Assembly: GCA_028688225.1 (NCBI GenBank)
Contig: JAQTYQ010000017.1
Coordinates: 17,939 to 81,938 of the forward strand
Length of the DNA stretch: 64,000 nt
Origin: Opitutaceae bacterium
GTDB taxonomy: Bacteria; Verrucomicrobiota; Verrucomicrobiia; Opitutales; Opitutaceae
Direction of reading: 5' to 3'
Shown here piece after piece: positions 7,791 to 22,133 of this stretch. A program made the translations under genes and the position numbers. The notes under the pieces were generated by a model. That model was not told the DNA's origin, made no database searches, and saw only the letters and a program-made list of their open reading frames with translations. Position 1 is the first letter of the stretch. Every line of letters starts with the position of its first letter.

Positions 7791-8684
7791 TCACTCTCCT
7801 TTGAATCGATGCTCCCGGTGATAACGAAGAAATACCCGATGCGGCGCAAAGGCTGGGTCGTGTGGTCGAAGAATCTGACCGTCGGGGTTGAGCATTCGTC
7901 TGACCGGATCCGGGACCAGGCGTTTTGCCATCAAGATTGAACCATCATCGGCGATCGAAAGGATACCGCGATCGAACATCCAGTGAACTGTTCGCGATAA
8001 GGCGATGCCGTTGCGTGGAGAATCCGGTCCGTTATCCTCGACCGGTTTGATATGGGCGGCCTCGATTTCACAGCGTCCACCGCCGTTGATTAGCTGTAGT
8101 CCTGTCATGGCGCACGTCCGGTCGTAGACGCCTCGTACTATCCGAGCGAAGGCCGCATCGCGCACTGGGCGGGAGGTAAGTACGGTTTGCCGCGGCCCGC
8201 CGTAAGTGTCTTGAGTTTCCGCGATGGCGAGCTCCTCATCGAATCCCGCTTCGGTGATCGCCGGGGCCATGCCAAGCCTGCAGATGACTTCAAATTCCTG
8301 CCGCGGCAGGAGCCTAACGGCGTTTATGAAAGCTCCCGGGTTGGTTGAGCCGTCAGGATTCCGCAGAAAGGATTCCAATAATCGGCCGTTTTGCTTGAAC
8401 GGGATCGGCTGGGCGAACTCGAGGTAGTCAGCCATGTAGGCGTAATAGTGATCAGCTCGCGCCGGATCGGGCTCGATGCGCACCACGCGAGCCATCGCAA
8501 AATAGGTCTGCCGTCCACCGGTGCTCGATAATGACCTATCAGGGCGGCGTGGCTCGTAGTAGATGATCCAGTCACCCACAACTTGCTCCACCCTTTTCAG
8601 GTACTGCTTCGGAAAATGATACTTCTCCTCCGGTGCATCGTCGTACGCAGGATCGGGTTTAGTCGTGAAGACGGCGTTCGCCAC
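7791..8684 (-). CDS. HNH endonuclease family protein
   Basis: The protein has 297 residues. The C-terminal part carries an HNH nuclease motif: CEIEAAHIKPVEDNG, then SPRNGIALSRTVHWMFDRGI, giving the His, Asn and His positions. The N-terminal 150 residues (KYHFPKQYLKRVEQVVGDWIIYYEPRR) resemble the leading domain of putative HNH restriction-type enzymes. It may be a modified-DNA restriction enzyme or stand-alone defence nuclease; no methyltransferase lies nearby. It ends convergently with the AbrB-like gene. Confidence 0.85.
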   Translation of the reverse strand: MANAVFTTKPDPAYDDAPEEKYHFPKQYLKRVEQVVGDWIIYYEPRRPDRSLSSTGGRQTYFAMARVVRIEPDPARADHYYAYMADYLEFAQPIPFKQNGRLLESFLRNPDGSTNPGAFINAVRLLPRQEFEVICRLGMAPAITEAGFDEELAIAETQDTYGGPRQTVLTSRPVRDAAFARIVRGVYDRTCAMTGLQLINGGGRCEIEAAHIKPVEDNGPDSPRNGIALSRTVHWMFDRGILSIADDGSILMAKRLVPDPVRRMLNPDGQILRPHDPAFAPHRVFLRYHREHRFKGE

Positions 8685-8819
8685 ATACGTTTACCTAACA
8701 TGCCTGCCGTACATCGCAAATCAGACTTTGGATGCAAAAAGGGCAGACAATATCTGGCGGTTGCTGGCGCGCATCCGCCGGGCGCTGGCAGGATGACCGG
8801 GAACGCCCGGGGTTTTTAC

Positions 8820-8943
8820 AGGAGTTAACCGAGGTCGCAGAGACAAATTCCTTGTGCCCTTTGTGCCTCTTGTGGCCGTTCCTGATACGATCTGTCCGTG
8901 TGGTATCCCTCCGCTTCCTCCGCGCGTTCCTGTGAAAATCCAG
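8820..8943. repeat. Intergenic repeat cluster
   Basis: Two pieces sit between the HNH gene and higA. 8823-8850 has GTTAACCGAGGTCGCAGAGA, like the widespread bacterial 'AACCGCAGAG' intergenic repeat. 8905-8943 matches 9755-9799: positions 8905-8925 and 9760-9780 are identical over 21 bases. The rest of 8685-8971 shows no gene. Confidence 0.6.
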
Positions 8944-8971
8944 CGTCGCCGGGAAGGCAGTCGGACGCGCA

Positions 8972-9376
8972 TCAGGCCTTCTGTTTTCTGCGGGCGGACT
9001 TCGACCGGCGCACGATGTAGGGCGCGGCGGGCTCCTGCACCAGCACCTCGGCCGGGATTTTCAGTCCGCGGTGCAACGCCCGGATCATGCTGAGACTGAG
9101 CGGGCGCTTCCGGTTCATCACCTCGGAAACCTTGCTCTTGCTCTGGAGGTAGGGATGCAGGTCGGTGGATTGAAGGCCGGCCTGCTCCATGCGGAAACGG
9201 ATGGCCTCGATGGGGTCGGGAGTGGCAATCGGGGAATGCTCTTCCTCGTATTTCTCGACCAGCAGGGACCAAAGCTCGAGCTCGGCCTCGTCGGGAGAGG
9301 GTTGATCCATCAGCCGTTCGACGTGAGCGAGGGCCGCCTGGTAGTCGCGCTCGGTCTTGAGGACTTTGGGTTTCAT
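8972..9376 (-). CDS. higA: HigA-family antitoxin
   Basis: The protein has 134 residues. The N-terminal part (residues 1-60, ERLMDQPSPDEAELELWSLLVEKYEEEH) is the usual HigA leader, and the helix-turn-helix at about 70-115 (RMEQAGLQSTDLHPYLQSKSKVSEVMNRKR) would bind the operon promoter. It follows higB by 12 bp in the toxin-first order typical of higBA. A basic tail (RRSKSARRKQKA) is present. Confidence 0.9.
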   Translation of the reverse strand: MKPKVLKTERDYQAALAHVERLMDQPSPDEAELELWSLLVEKYEEEHSPIATPDPIEAIRFRMEQAGLQSTDLHPYLQSKSKVSEVMNRKRPLSLSMIRALHRGLKIPAEVLVQEPAAPYIVRRSKSARRKQKA

Positions 9377-9388
9377 GGGGCGTGAGAG

Positions 9389-9682
9389 TTAAATGGTGGT
9401 GGCGTCGATTTTGTCGTATTCAGGGTGGGTGCCGAGGAAGCGGATGAAGACGATGCCGGTGTTGTAATGGATGCGGACGATGAGGCGGTAGGTGTTGCCC
9501 TTGATGTTGAAGACGACGCGGTTGCCGGGCAGGGCATCGGCAGATCGGTAGCGGGCTTTGATGTCGGTGAAGGATTTCCAGCAGGTGGCCTTGGTTTCGT
9601 GAAACCACGCCTTGAGCGGTTGTTCCGCATCGGCGTGTTTTTCCCAGAAGTTTTTCAGGGTCCGGCGGGAAATGATACGCAT
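9389..9682 (-). CDS. higB: HigB-family mRNA interferase toxin
   Basis: The protein has 97 residues from the Met at 9682; the open frame begins 39 bp earlier, but MRIISRRTLKNFWEKHADAEQPL is the family N-terminus. The core FKGNTYRLIVRIHYN-type strand (here NIKGNTYRLIVRIHYNTGIVFIRFLGTHPEYDKIDA) is intact. HigB toxins of the RelE superfamily cut mRNA on the ribosome. It is paired with higA directly downstream. Confidence 0.92.
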   Translation of the reverse strand: MRIISRRTLKNFWEKHADAEQPLKAWFHETKATCWKSFTDIKARYRSADALPGNRVVFNIKGNTYRLIVRIHYNTGIVFIRFLGTHPEYDKIDATTI

Positions 9683-9754
9683 GCGATAGCCCCAAAGTTC
9701 CCAAAATGGGAACCAAGTCAAGCGCCGGTTGCGGCCGGTGAGCGCCTGTCGGTT

Positions 9755-9799
9755 GGAGAATCCCTCCGCTTCCTCCGCGCCCTTCTGTGAAACTCCAGC
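9755..9799. repeat. Dispersed repeat copy upstream of higB
   Basis: This second copy of the repeat at 8903-8943 lies in the same orientation. The two copies flank the higBA pair, which is a possible route for its gain or loss by recombination. Confidence 0.6.
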
Positions 9800-12067
9800 T
9801 CAGGGTTTCGGCTCCAGCGTCTTCCAGTCGAAGCGCGCGTAGGTGTCGCGCATGACAGGCGACCATTCGGCGAACAGCGTGCGCGCCACCGCCACGGCGT
9901 CGCCCTGCGGCTCGGTCAGATAGCGCTCGTGCTGGCCGCACCAGGCGTATTCCCACTGCGAGAGGTCGTGGTAGAAATCGTTCGCCTCGTTGTCGGGCCG
10001 GTTCGTCCCGCGCGGCAGCCGGTCGTCGCGGTAGTCCGGCGGCTGCGTGTCGAGGTAGGCAAAGAATTTTTTCCACCGTTCGAGGTAGAAGCCGCGCAGC
10101 AGCCCCGACCACTGGTGACAGGCATAGTCGAAGATGTAGGCCCGCGGACTGTTCGGCCCCCAGACGGTGATGAGCTGGCGCGCGTTGCGCTCGTAAAGAT
10201 CGGCCTCGGCGGGCGTCGTGCCCCAGCGGCGGGCGTCGGCCAGCCAGGGGCCGAGCAGAAAGTCGCGGCGCGTGGCCAGCAGGGTGTCGAGGTCGGCGCC
10301 GAGCTCGAGGAACCGCGCCCTGGCGGCGGCGAAGCGGGCCCGGTCGCCCGCGATCCAGGCCTGTGTGACCTCGCGCTGCAGCGGCAGCGAAAGATCCGCC
10401 AGCGCCTGGCGCGCCACGTCGACGAGATCGTAGCGGAACGGGTCCACGCCGCCGAGCCGGCCGGCGGCGGCGAGCAGCTCGCCCCACGCCGTCCAGACCT
10501 GCGTGACGTCGTAGTCGCGCTCGAACGATCCCCAGGGCGAGGCGGTCGTCATCGTCAGCGCGGGGCGCGCGAGGAGCGGGCTCTCCATCTGCGGCTCGGG
10601 GCTTTTCTGGGAATAGACCGACGCGAGCAGCCGCGCCCAGGCGCTCTGCACCGCAGGCACATCGGCGCCGTAACGGGCGTAAACATAGGTGTGCACCCAC
10701 GCGGACAGGTCGGGCGCGGTGCGCTGCCAGGCGAGGCCGGCGGCAAGGTCGTAGAGCAGCGGGTTGTGCTCGATGGCCTCGGGGAAGAGGCCGATGCCCA
10801 CCAGCCGCCCGCCCTGCGCCGGGTTGGCGAGGAGCGAGGGCGCGTTGGCGGCGAGCTGCGGCAGGTTGCCGCCGAGCGCGGCGCGGCCGCCGAAATTGTG
10901 CAGGATGCCGGCGACCCACGGCCGGCCCCAGAACGCCTGCGTCTCGCGCCATTTCTGGCCGGTCAGGTCGAGCGCAAGCAGCCGGTCGGCGGGAATGCCC
11001 TCCACGATGCCCTGGCGGATCGTCCAGCCCTGCATGACGATGACGGCCCGGGGATCGAAATCGCGGGTGACCTGGTAGACCCGGGCGCCGACGTCATGGA
11101 GGTATTCCGGCGTGTCCTGCGGCGGCTCGCCCTCGTGGAACGGATCGGCGGCGTAGAGGTGGTCGGTGCCGAACAGCCGGGTCTGCTCCTCGAGGAACAC
11201 GCGGCCGACGTCTGCAAACAGCGGGTCCATCGGGTCGAGCTGGGCGGTGCCGGGCGGGACTTCGCACCAGATTTTTTTCCGCTGGATCCGGGCCCCGGGG
11301 AATTTATCGAGGAAGGCCAGCGGCACGCAGCCGGTGAAACCCTGGAGGATCGGCGTCATCCCAAGCGCGCGCTCGCGGTCGATGATGAAGCGGCCGAGCT
11401 CCTGGTGGGAATCGATCCACGACTGCGGGAGGGGTCCGCCCCACTGCTCCAGGTTGGTCATCCACTGCCAGGCGCCGTAGGCCGGACCGGCGAAGAAACG
11501 GCGGATCTCGTCGTCGTTCATCCGGAAACGGCGGAGCGTCGCCTGCCACACCGCCTCCTGCCCGGTGGCGGCGAGCGGCGCGGTGATGCCGTTGAGCGCC
11601 ATCCAGTCGATCTCACGCTCCCAGCGCGCGCGGTCCCACCATGACGCGGTGTAGTTGAACGTGCAGTAGTTCAGGTAGACGCGGTGGCGGTAGGGCGAGC
11701 GGAGGCGCACCTTCGCGGGCACGGGCGGGAGCAGCGCCGGCAGCGCGAGGTTGTCGCCGTTCCACGAGAGCTGTGCGTGCGCCACGTGGCGCAGGTACCA
11801 GTTCAGCGCCGAGCCGATGGTCACGCCGTTCCGGCCGCGCAGCACGAGCCTGCCGCCGCACGTCTCGACCTCAAACACATCGAGGCCGCCGGCGTCCGGC
11901 GGGATGAACTCGACGTCGATCTGCGCCGCGTGCGTGGGCAGGATTCGTGCGATCAGGCTGCGCGCGGCCGGCAGCGGGTCGGAGGATGGGGCGGGTTCGT
12001 CCGCGCGGGCGAGGAGGACGGCGGCGAAGATGAGGAGCGGGAGCAGGCGGGAAGGGAGGCTACGCAT
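9800..12067 (-). CDS. Alpha-N-acetylglucosaminidase (GH89, NAGLU-like)
   Basis: The protein has 755 residues from the ATG at 12067, with a signal peptide (MRSLPSRLLPLLIFAAVLLARADE), so it is exported. GH89 enzymes remove terminal alpha-linked N-acetylglucosamine, as human NAGLU does in heparan sulfate. Family blocks seen: YRHRVYLNYCTFNYTASWWDR, WEREIDWMALNGI, YAADPFHEGEPP (acid/base Glu region), GILHNFGGRAALGGN and GLFPEAIEHNPLLYDL (nucleophile Glu region). Longer readings of the frame extend 5' through the divergent gene and are not the true start. It is divergent from an HGSNAT-like gene 93 bp away. Confidence 0.93.
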   Translation of the reverse strand: MRSLPSRLLPLLIFAAVLLARADEPAPSSDPLPAARSLIARILPTHAAQIDVEFIPPDAGGLDVFEVETCGGRLVLRGRNGVTIGSALNWYLRHVAHAQLSWNGDNLALPALLPPVPAKVRLRSPYRHRVYLNYCTFNYTASWWDRARWEREIDWMALNGITAPLAATGQEAVWQATLRRFRMNDDEIRRFFAGPAYGAWQWMTNLEQWGGPLPQSWIDSHQELGRFIIDRERALGMTPILQGFTGCVPLAFLDKFPGARIQRKKIWCEVPPGTAQLDPMDPLFADVGRVFLEEQTRLFGTDHLYAADPFHEGEPPQDTPEYLHDVGARVYQVTRDFDPRAVIVMQGWTIRQGIVEGIPADRLLALDLTGQKWRETQAFWGRPWVAGILHNFGGRAALGGNLPQLAANAPSLLANPAQGGRLVGIGLFPEAIEHNPLLYDLAAGLAWQRTAPDLSAWVHTYVYARYGADVPAVQSAWARLLASVYSQKSPEPQMESPLLARPALTMTTASPWGSFERDYDVTQVWTAWGELLAAAGRLGGVDPFRYDLVDVARQALADLSLPLQREVTQAWIAGDRARFAAARARFLELGADLDTLLATRRDFLLGPWLADARRWGTTPAEADLYERNARQLITVWGPNSPRAYIFDYACHQWSGLLRGFYLERWKKFFAYLDTQPPDYRDDRLPRGTNRPDNEANDFYHDLSQWEYAWCGQHERYLTEPQGDAVAVARTLFAEWSPVMRDTYARFDWKTLEPKP

Positions 12068-12160
12068 ACGGGTCGTCAGACAAGCCTGAGTGCGCGAACG
12101 TTTCGATAGGAAAAACCGCCGCTCGACAGGGCCACGGCCCCGGCCAAGGATCGGCGCGTT

Positions 12161-13288
12161 GTGTCCGACGCCGCTCCCGCCAGTCCGCCTTCGTCCCGTT
12201 TGCTCGCGCTCGATGCGCTCCGCGGTTTCGACATGATGTGGATCGTGGGCGCCGATGCGCTGGGCGGGGCGCTGGCCCGGCTGCAGGGTGGGGCGCCTGC
12301 GCGCCTGGCGGCCACCCAGCTGGAGCACGTGGCTTGGGCGGGGTTGCACGCGTACGACGTCATCTTCCCGCTGTTCATTTTCCTCATGGGCGTGGCGATC
12401 CCGTTTTCGCTCGACCGCTTGATCGCCGCGGGCGGCCACCGGGAGGCCCTGGGGCGGATCACGCGGCGCACGCTGCTGCTCTACCTGCTCGGACTCTTCT
12501 ATTACGGCGGGCTGGCCACCGCACCCGATCAGATCCGGCTGCTGGGCGTGCTGCAGCGGATCGCGCTGTGTTACGGGGCGGCGAGCCTGCTCTATCTTTA
12601 TCTGCGACCGCGCGGGCTGGCGGCGGTGCTGGCCGGGCTGCTGGTTGGCTACTGGGCGCTGCTGACGTTCGTGCCGGTGCCGGGGTTTGGTCCGGGCGAT
12701 TTTGCCGAGGGGCACAACCTCACCAACTGGATCGACGCGCACTACCTGCCGCTGCGCCAGTGGGACGGCGACCACGACCCCGAGGGCATCCTGAGCACCC
12801 TGCCCGCCATCGCCACCTGCCTGCTCGGGGTGTTCGCCGGCCGGCGGTTGCGCAACCCGGCCTGCAGCGATCGGGTCCGGGTGGGGCTGCTCATGCTCAC
12901 CGGCGTCGTCCTGCTCGCAGCCGGCTACGCGTGGGGCCTGCAGTTTCCGCTGATCAAAAAGATCTGGACCTCCTCGTTCGTGCTCGTGACGGGCGGCTGG
13001 AGCATGCTCCTGCTCGGCGGATTCTACCTTGTCGCCGACGTGTGGAAAATCCGGGCGTGGGCGCAGCCGTTTGCGTGGGTGGGGTCCAACGCCCTGGTCA
13101 TCTACCTGGTGAGCAATATCGTCGATTTCAACCAGCTCTCGGCCCGCTTTACGGGCGGCGCCGTCGCCGGCGCGCTCGACGCCCTCTGGCCCGGGCTGGG
13201 CGGCCTGATTCTCGCCCTGGTCAGCATCGGGCTTTGTTTTGCGCTCTGCCGCTTTCTTTACCAGCGGAAGATCTTCCTGCGGCTGTGA
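12161..13288 (+). CDS. Heparan-alpha-glucosaminide N-acetyltransferase-like membrane protein
   Basis: The protein has 375 residues from a GTG and is a polytopic membrane protein of about 10 helices. The opening LLALDALRGFDMMWIVG and the block HAYDVIFPLFIFLMGVAIPFS, with an upstream His (LEHVAWAGLHAY), match the HGSNAT/DUF5009 transmembrane acyltransferases. In animals HGSNAT moves acetyl from acetyl-CoA across the membrane onto terminal glucosamine, making the substrate of NAGLU. The divergent NAGLU-like gene suggests the same chemistry here. The bacterial function is unproven; sugar import-linked acetylation is an alternative. Confidence 0.85.
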   Translation: MSDAAPASPPSSRLLALDALRGFDMMWIVGADALGGALARLQGGAPARLAATQLEHVAWAGLHAYDVIFPLFIFLMGVAIPFSLDRLIAAGGHREALGRITRRTLLLYLLGLFYYGGLATAPDQIRLLGVLQRIALCYGAASLLYLYLRPRGLAAVLAGLLVGYWALLTFVPVPGFGPGDFAEGHNLTNWIDAHYLPLRQWDGDHDPEGILSTLPAIATCLLGVFAGRRLRNPACSDRVRVGLLMLTGVVLLAAGYAWGLQFPLIKKIWTSSFVLVTGGWSMLLLGGFYLVADVWKIRAWAQPFAWVGSNALVIYLVSNIVDFNQLSARFTGGAVAGALDALWPGLGGLILALVSIGLCFALCRFLYQRKIFLRL

Positions 13289-13323
13289 GCGGCGCGGGCG
13301 GCTGTGGCGGGGACGGGAATCCC

Positions 13324-13500
13324 TTAATCGTTACGATGCTGGCGAGAGACGTGCATCCAAGGTGACGCATTGCCGCCTCTGTAGCCGGCCTCGACGGAGG
13401 CCAGTCGTCCGGGGTCGGCCGCCTTCGCGTTGCGCTTCGACGAGCCAAGGCGACCCCGGCTACAACCAACGCCAACCTCAATCGGCGTCACGGTTCGGGC
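13324..13500. mobile_element. MITE-like dispersed repeat, copy 1
   Basis: This roughly 175-bp non-coding element starts with AATCGTTACGA (13326-13336) and ends with a diverged inverted end, CGTCACGGTTCGG (13486-13498). Its core (GGCCTCGACGGAGGCCAG, CCGGGGTCGGCCGCCTTCGC, AGGCGACCCCGGCTACAACC) aligns through most of its length with the reverse complement of 60150-60323. It fills the gap upstream of malQ. Confidence 0.65.
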
Positions 13501-13567
13501 GGAAACCCTGCGGGCCCAATCATGGCTTTCCTTCGGGCCCGGGTTACGTTTTCCTCCGGGAAGCCGC

Positions 13568-15154
13568 ATGACCGATCCCGCCGTCTCATCCTCCCCGGCT
13601 GCCGCCCCGCTGTTCGACTGGCTCACCACGCGCGCCGCCGGCGTGCTGCTGCACCCGACGAGCCTGCCCGGCGATTTCGGCATCGGCACCTTCGACGCGC
13701 AGCTCGACCGTTTCCTGGAGTTTCTCGAGGCCGCCGGCTGCCAATACTGGCAGCTCTGTCCGCTGGGGCCGACGGGCTACGGCGATTCGCCCTACCAGTG
13801 TTTCTCCGCGTTCGCCGGCAATCCGTACCTTATCAACTTGTTCGAGCTTACGCGGCACGGCCTATTGCCGCAGGATGCGCTCGGACCGCTGGTCTTCCTC
13901 AACGCCGACCGGGTCGACTACGGGGCGCTCTACCGCCTCGTCTGGCCGCTGCTGGGCCGCGCCTACGATAATTTCCGCGCCGGCCGCGGCCCGGGTCCGT
14001 ACGGCGATTTCGCGGCGTTCCGGCAGGCGAACGCCGCCTGGCTCGAACCCTACGCGTATTTCCGCGCCCTCAAAGATCATTACGAGGGCCGTCCCTGGTG
14101 GGACTGGCCGGCCGAGGCACGCGACTACGCGAAAGCGCAGCAATCGCGGCTGCGCAGCCGGCTCGAGGCTGCGATCGGGATGCATGCGTTCTCCCAGTAC
14201 CTCTTTTTCGGACAGTGGCGCCGGGTGAAGGCCGCGGCGACGCGGCGCGGCGTGGGCATCATCGGCGACATCCCGATCTTCGTGGCGATGGACAGCGCCG
14301 ACGCGTGGTCCGCGCCGCACCTGTTCGAGATCGATGAAGCGACCGGCCGGCCGCTCGCCGTGGCCGGAGTGCCGCCCGATTATTTCACTGCCGACGGTCA
14401 GCTCTGGGGCAACCCGCTCTACCGTTGGGACGTGCACGCCGCCGACGGCTACGCCTGGTGGAACGCACGTCTGCGGGCCGCGTTCGAACTCTACGACGTC
14501 GCGCGCATCGATCATTTCCGCGGTTTCGCCGACTACTGGCGCGTGCCCCATCCGGCCGCCAACGCGCGCAAGGGCGAGTGGCGGCCCGGGCCCGGATTGG
14601 CGTTCTTCGAGTCGGTGCGGCGCGCGCTGCCCGGCGCGAAGATCATCGCCGAGGATCTCGGCGAACTCTCCGAGAACGCCCGCCAACTGCGGCGCGACAC
14701 CGGTCTGCCCGGCATGGCCATCCTGCAGTTCGCCTTCGGTGGCCGGAGCACCAATCTTTACCTCCCGCACAACCTTGAGGCCAACAGTGTGGTCTATCCG
14801 GGGACGCATGACAACGACACCAGCCTCGGGTGGTATGCGACGGCCGGCGAAAAGGCCCGCGATCACGTGCGCCGCTACCTGCGCGTGGGCGGCACGGAGA
14901 TCGGCTGGGACTTCGTCCGCGCCGCCTACACTGCGGTGAGCCGCCTGGCGATCATTCCGCTTCCGGATCTGCTCAGCCTCGGCTCGGAGGGGCGTTTCAA
15001 CACGCCCGGCAAGCCCGACGGCAACTGGCAGTGGCGCTTCCGCGCGGCGCAGCTCGATCGCCTCTTCGGCACCACAACCGGCTATCTCCGCGAACTGGCC
15101 GACCTCCACGGCCGTCTGCCGGCGCCATCCGCACCGACCAACGGGGAGCAGTGA
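13568..15154 (+). CDS. malQ: 4-alpha-glucanotransferase (amylomaltase, GH77)
   Basis: The protein has 528 residues from the ATG at 13568; the open frame extends 46 codons upstream into the repeat, and the family start (TTRAAGVLLHPTSLPGDFGIG) follows this Met. GH77 landmarks: GPTGYGDSPYQCFSAFAGNP, GIIGDIPIFVAMDSAD, the nucleophile region RIDHFRGFADYW, acid/base IIAEDLG, and YPGTHDNDTSLGWY. It disproportionates malto-oligosaccharides in glycogen or maltodextrin metabolism. Length is normal. Confidence 0.96.
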   Translation: MTDPAVSSSPAAAPLFDWLTTRAAGVLLHPTSLPGDFGIGTFDAQLDRFLEFLEAAGCQYWQLCPLGPTGYGDSPYQCFSAFAGNPYLINLFELTRHGLLPQDALGPLVFLNADRVDYGALYRLVWPLLGRAYDNFRAGRGPGPYGDFAAFRQANAAWLEPYAYFRALKDHYEGRPWWDWPAEARDYAKAQQSRLRSRLEAAIGMHAFSQYLFFGQWRRVKAAATRRGVGIIGDIPIFVAMDSADAWSAPHLFEIDEATGRPLAVAGVPPDYFTADGQLWGNPLYRWDVHAADGYAWWNARLRAAFELYDVARIDHFRGFADYWRVPHPAANARKGEWRPGPGLAFFESVRRALPGAKIIAEDLGELSENARQLRRDTGLPGMAILQFAFGGRSTNLYLPHNLEANSVVYPGTHDNDTSLGWYATAGEKARDHVRRYLRVGGTEIGWDFVRAAYTAVSRLAIIPLPDLLSLGSEGRFNTPGKPDGNWQWRFRAAQLDRLFGTTTGYLRELADLHGRLPAPSAPTNGEQ

Positions 15155-15171
15155 TGCGGTGGCCCGGGTAG

Positions 15172-15191
15172 GGCGGGACCGCTGGGCCCGC
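15172..15191. repeat. Short GC-rich inverted repeat
   Basis: GGCGGG (15172-15177) and CCCGCC (15186-15191) form a small hairpin just after malQ. There is no T-tract, so this is not a clear terminator. The rest of the gap to hisC (15192-15334) shows no gene. Confidence 0.35.
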
Positions 15192-15334
15192 CTAAATTCA
15201 GCAAGCGGCGTTTCCGGACAGACACTACAGAACGTCGCGATTTGCAGAAAACCGGGATGCGCACGGGGTGCCGGGAGGCATCAGTGTTTTCTGGAACTAG
15301 ACCGGGTTTGTGGTGAAGATGGACCCGAACACCC

Positions 15335-16429
15335 ATGGACGCCGCGCGTTTTGCCCGACCTCATATCCTGAACCAGCCGGTCTATCAGCCGGGCAAACCG
15401 ATCGCCCACGTAGCCCGGGAGTTCGGCCTCGATGCGGCCCGGATCGACAAGCTGGCCTCCAACGAGAATCCGTTGGGTCCGTCACCCATGGCGCTGGCGG
15501 CGGCGACCGCCGCGCTGCGCGGGGTGAATCTTTATCCGGACGGCTGCTGCTGGGACCTCAACGGCAAACTCGCGGAGCGCCTGCAGGTCGGCCGCGACCA
15601 GCTCGTGCTCGGCAACGGCTCCAACGAGATCCTGGAACTCGTGGCGCACGTCTTTCTGGGGCCCGGCACCGAGGCGATCATGGGCGTGCACGGTTTTGCG
15701 GTGTATCGGCTCGTCACGCTGCTGATGGGCGCGAAGCCGGTCGAGGTGCCCATGCCCGGTTTTGCCCATGACCTGGCGGCCATGCGCGCCGCCGTCATGC
15801 CGCGCACCCGCGTCGTGTTTCTCGCCAGCCCGAACAACCCGACGGGCACGGCGCACACCGAAGCCGAGCTGATCGCGTTCGCCCGCAGCCTGCCGGAGAA
15901 CGTGCTCTTCGTGCTCGACGAGGCGTATGCCGAGTATCAGGACCGCGCGCCGGACCTGCGCCCGCTCATCGCCGAGGGCCGGCCGGTGCTGTGCACGCGC
16001 ACCTTTTCCAAGATCTACGGCCTGGCCGGCCTGCGCGTCGGCTACGGCTACACGCGGCCCGACATCGCGGCGTTGCTCCACCGTGCCCGCCAGCCGTTCA
16101 ACATCAACGCGGTGGCGCAGGCCGCGGCCCTGGCTGCGCTCGACGATGACGACTTCGTGCGCCGCAGCCGGGAGAACAACCGCGCCGGGCTGCAGCAGCT
16201 TGCCGCGGGCTTCCGCGAGCTCGGGCTCGAGCATGTGCCCTCGGAGGCCAATTTCATCCTGGTGCAGGTGCCGGATGGCGCGAAGGCGTTTCAGTTCCTC
16301 CAGGCCCGCGGCACGATTGTGCGGCCCTTCGGCGACCTGCCCGACCACGTCCGCATCACCGTCGGCACGCCTGACCAGAACGCCCGCGGCCTCGCCAATC
16401 TGCGGACGTATCTGGCCTCCCGGGCCTGA
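15335..16429 (+). CDS. hisC: Histidinol-phosphate aminotransferase
   Basis: The protein has 364 residues and is a PLP-dependent fold-type I aminotransferase of histidine biosynthesis (imidazole acetol-phosphate to histidinol-phosphate). Visible motifs: KLASNENPLGPSP near residue 39, ASPNNPTGT near 164, DEAYAEY near 195, and the PLP lysine in TFSKIYGLAGLRVGYG (about Lys226). The C-terminus has the substrate-binding pattern RPFGDLPDHVRITVGT. It is not in a his operon here; convergent gyrA follows. Confidence 0.95.
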   Translation: MDAARFARPHILNQPVYQPGKPIAHVAREFGLDAARIDKLASNENPLGPSPMALAAATAALRGVNLYPDGCCWDLNGKLAERLQVGRDQLVLGNGSNEILELVAHVFLGPGTEAIMGVHGFAVYRLVTLLMGAKPVEVPMPGFAHDLAAMRAAVMPRTRVVFLASPNNPTGTAHTEAELIAFARSLPENVLFVLDEAYAEYQDRAPDLRPLIAEGRPVLCTRTFSKIYGLAGLRVGYGYTRPDIAALLHRARQPFNINAVAQAAALAALDDDDFVRRSRENNRAGLQQLAAGFRELGLEHVPSEANFILVQVPDGAKAFQFLQARGTIVRPFGDLPDHVRITVGTPDQNARGLANLRTYLASRA

Positions 16430-16507
16430 GCACAGGTTACGCTATATCGATCGGCCAGCCGACCGCCAGTATCTCAGGGTGCTCTATGATTATGAAGTAG
16501 CCTGAGG

Positions 16508-19003
<2,496 letters not shown>

Positions 19004-19036
19004 GAATACGGGGCAGTGAAAGGAACTGAGGCCTGA

Positions 19037-22004
<2,968 letters not shown>

Positions 22005-22133
22005 TTAAGGTCGCAAACGAGGACAAAACTGTCTCGGAAAACATGGGGGCGGACAATGTTTTTCTAAGTTGATTTCAGCGATGGTTGAATTTTAGGTTGC
22101 CAGCCAAAGATGGCTGTGTAAGTAGCTGGCCTC

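Noticed and set aside
9929..11644. 571-codon plus-strand frame antisense to the NAGLU-like gene
   Set aside because: It has no domain, and the minus-strand GH89 sequence is conserved throughout.
13862..15109. 415-codon minus-strand frame over malQ
   Set aside because: It is a shadow of a complete GH77 enzyme.
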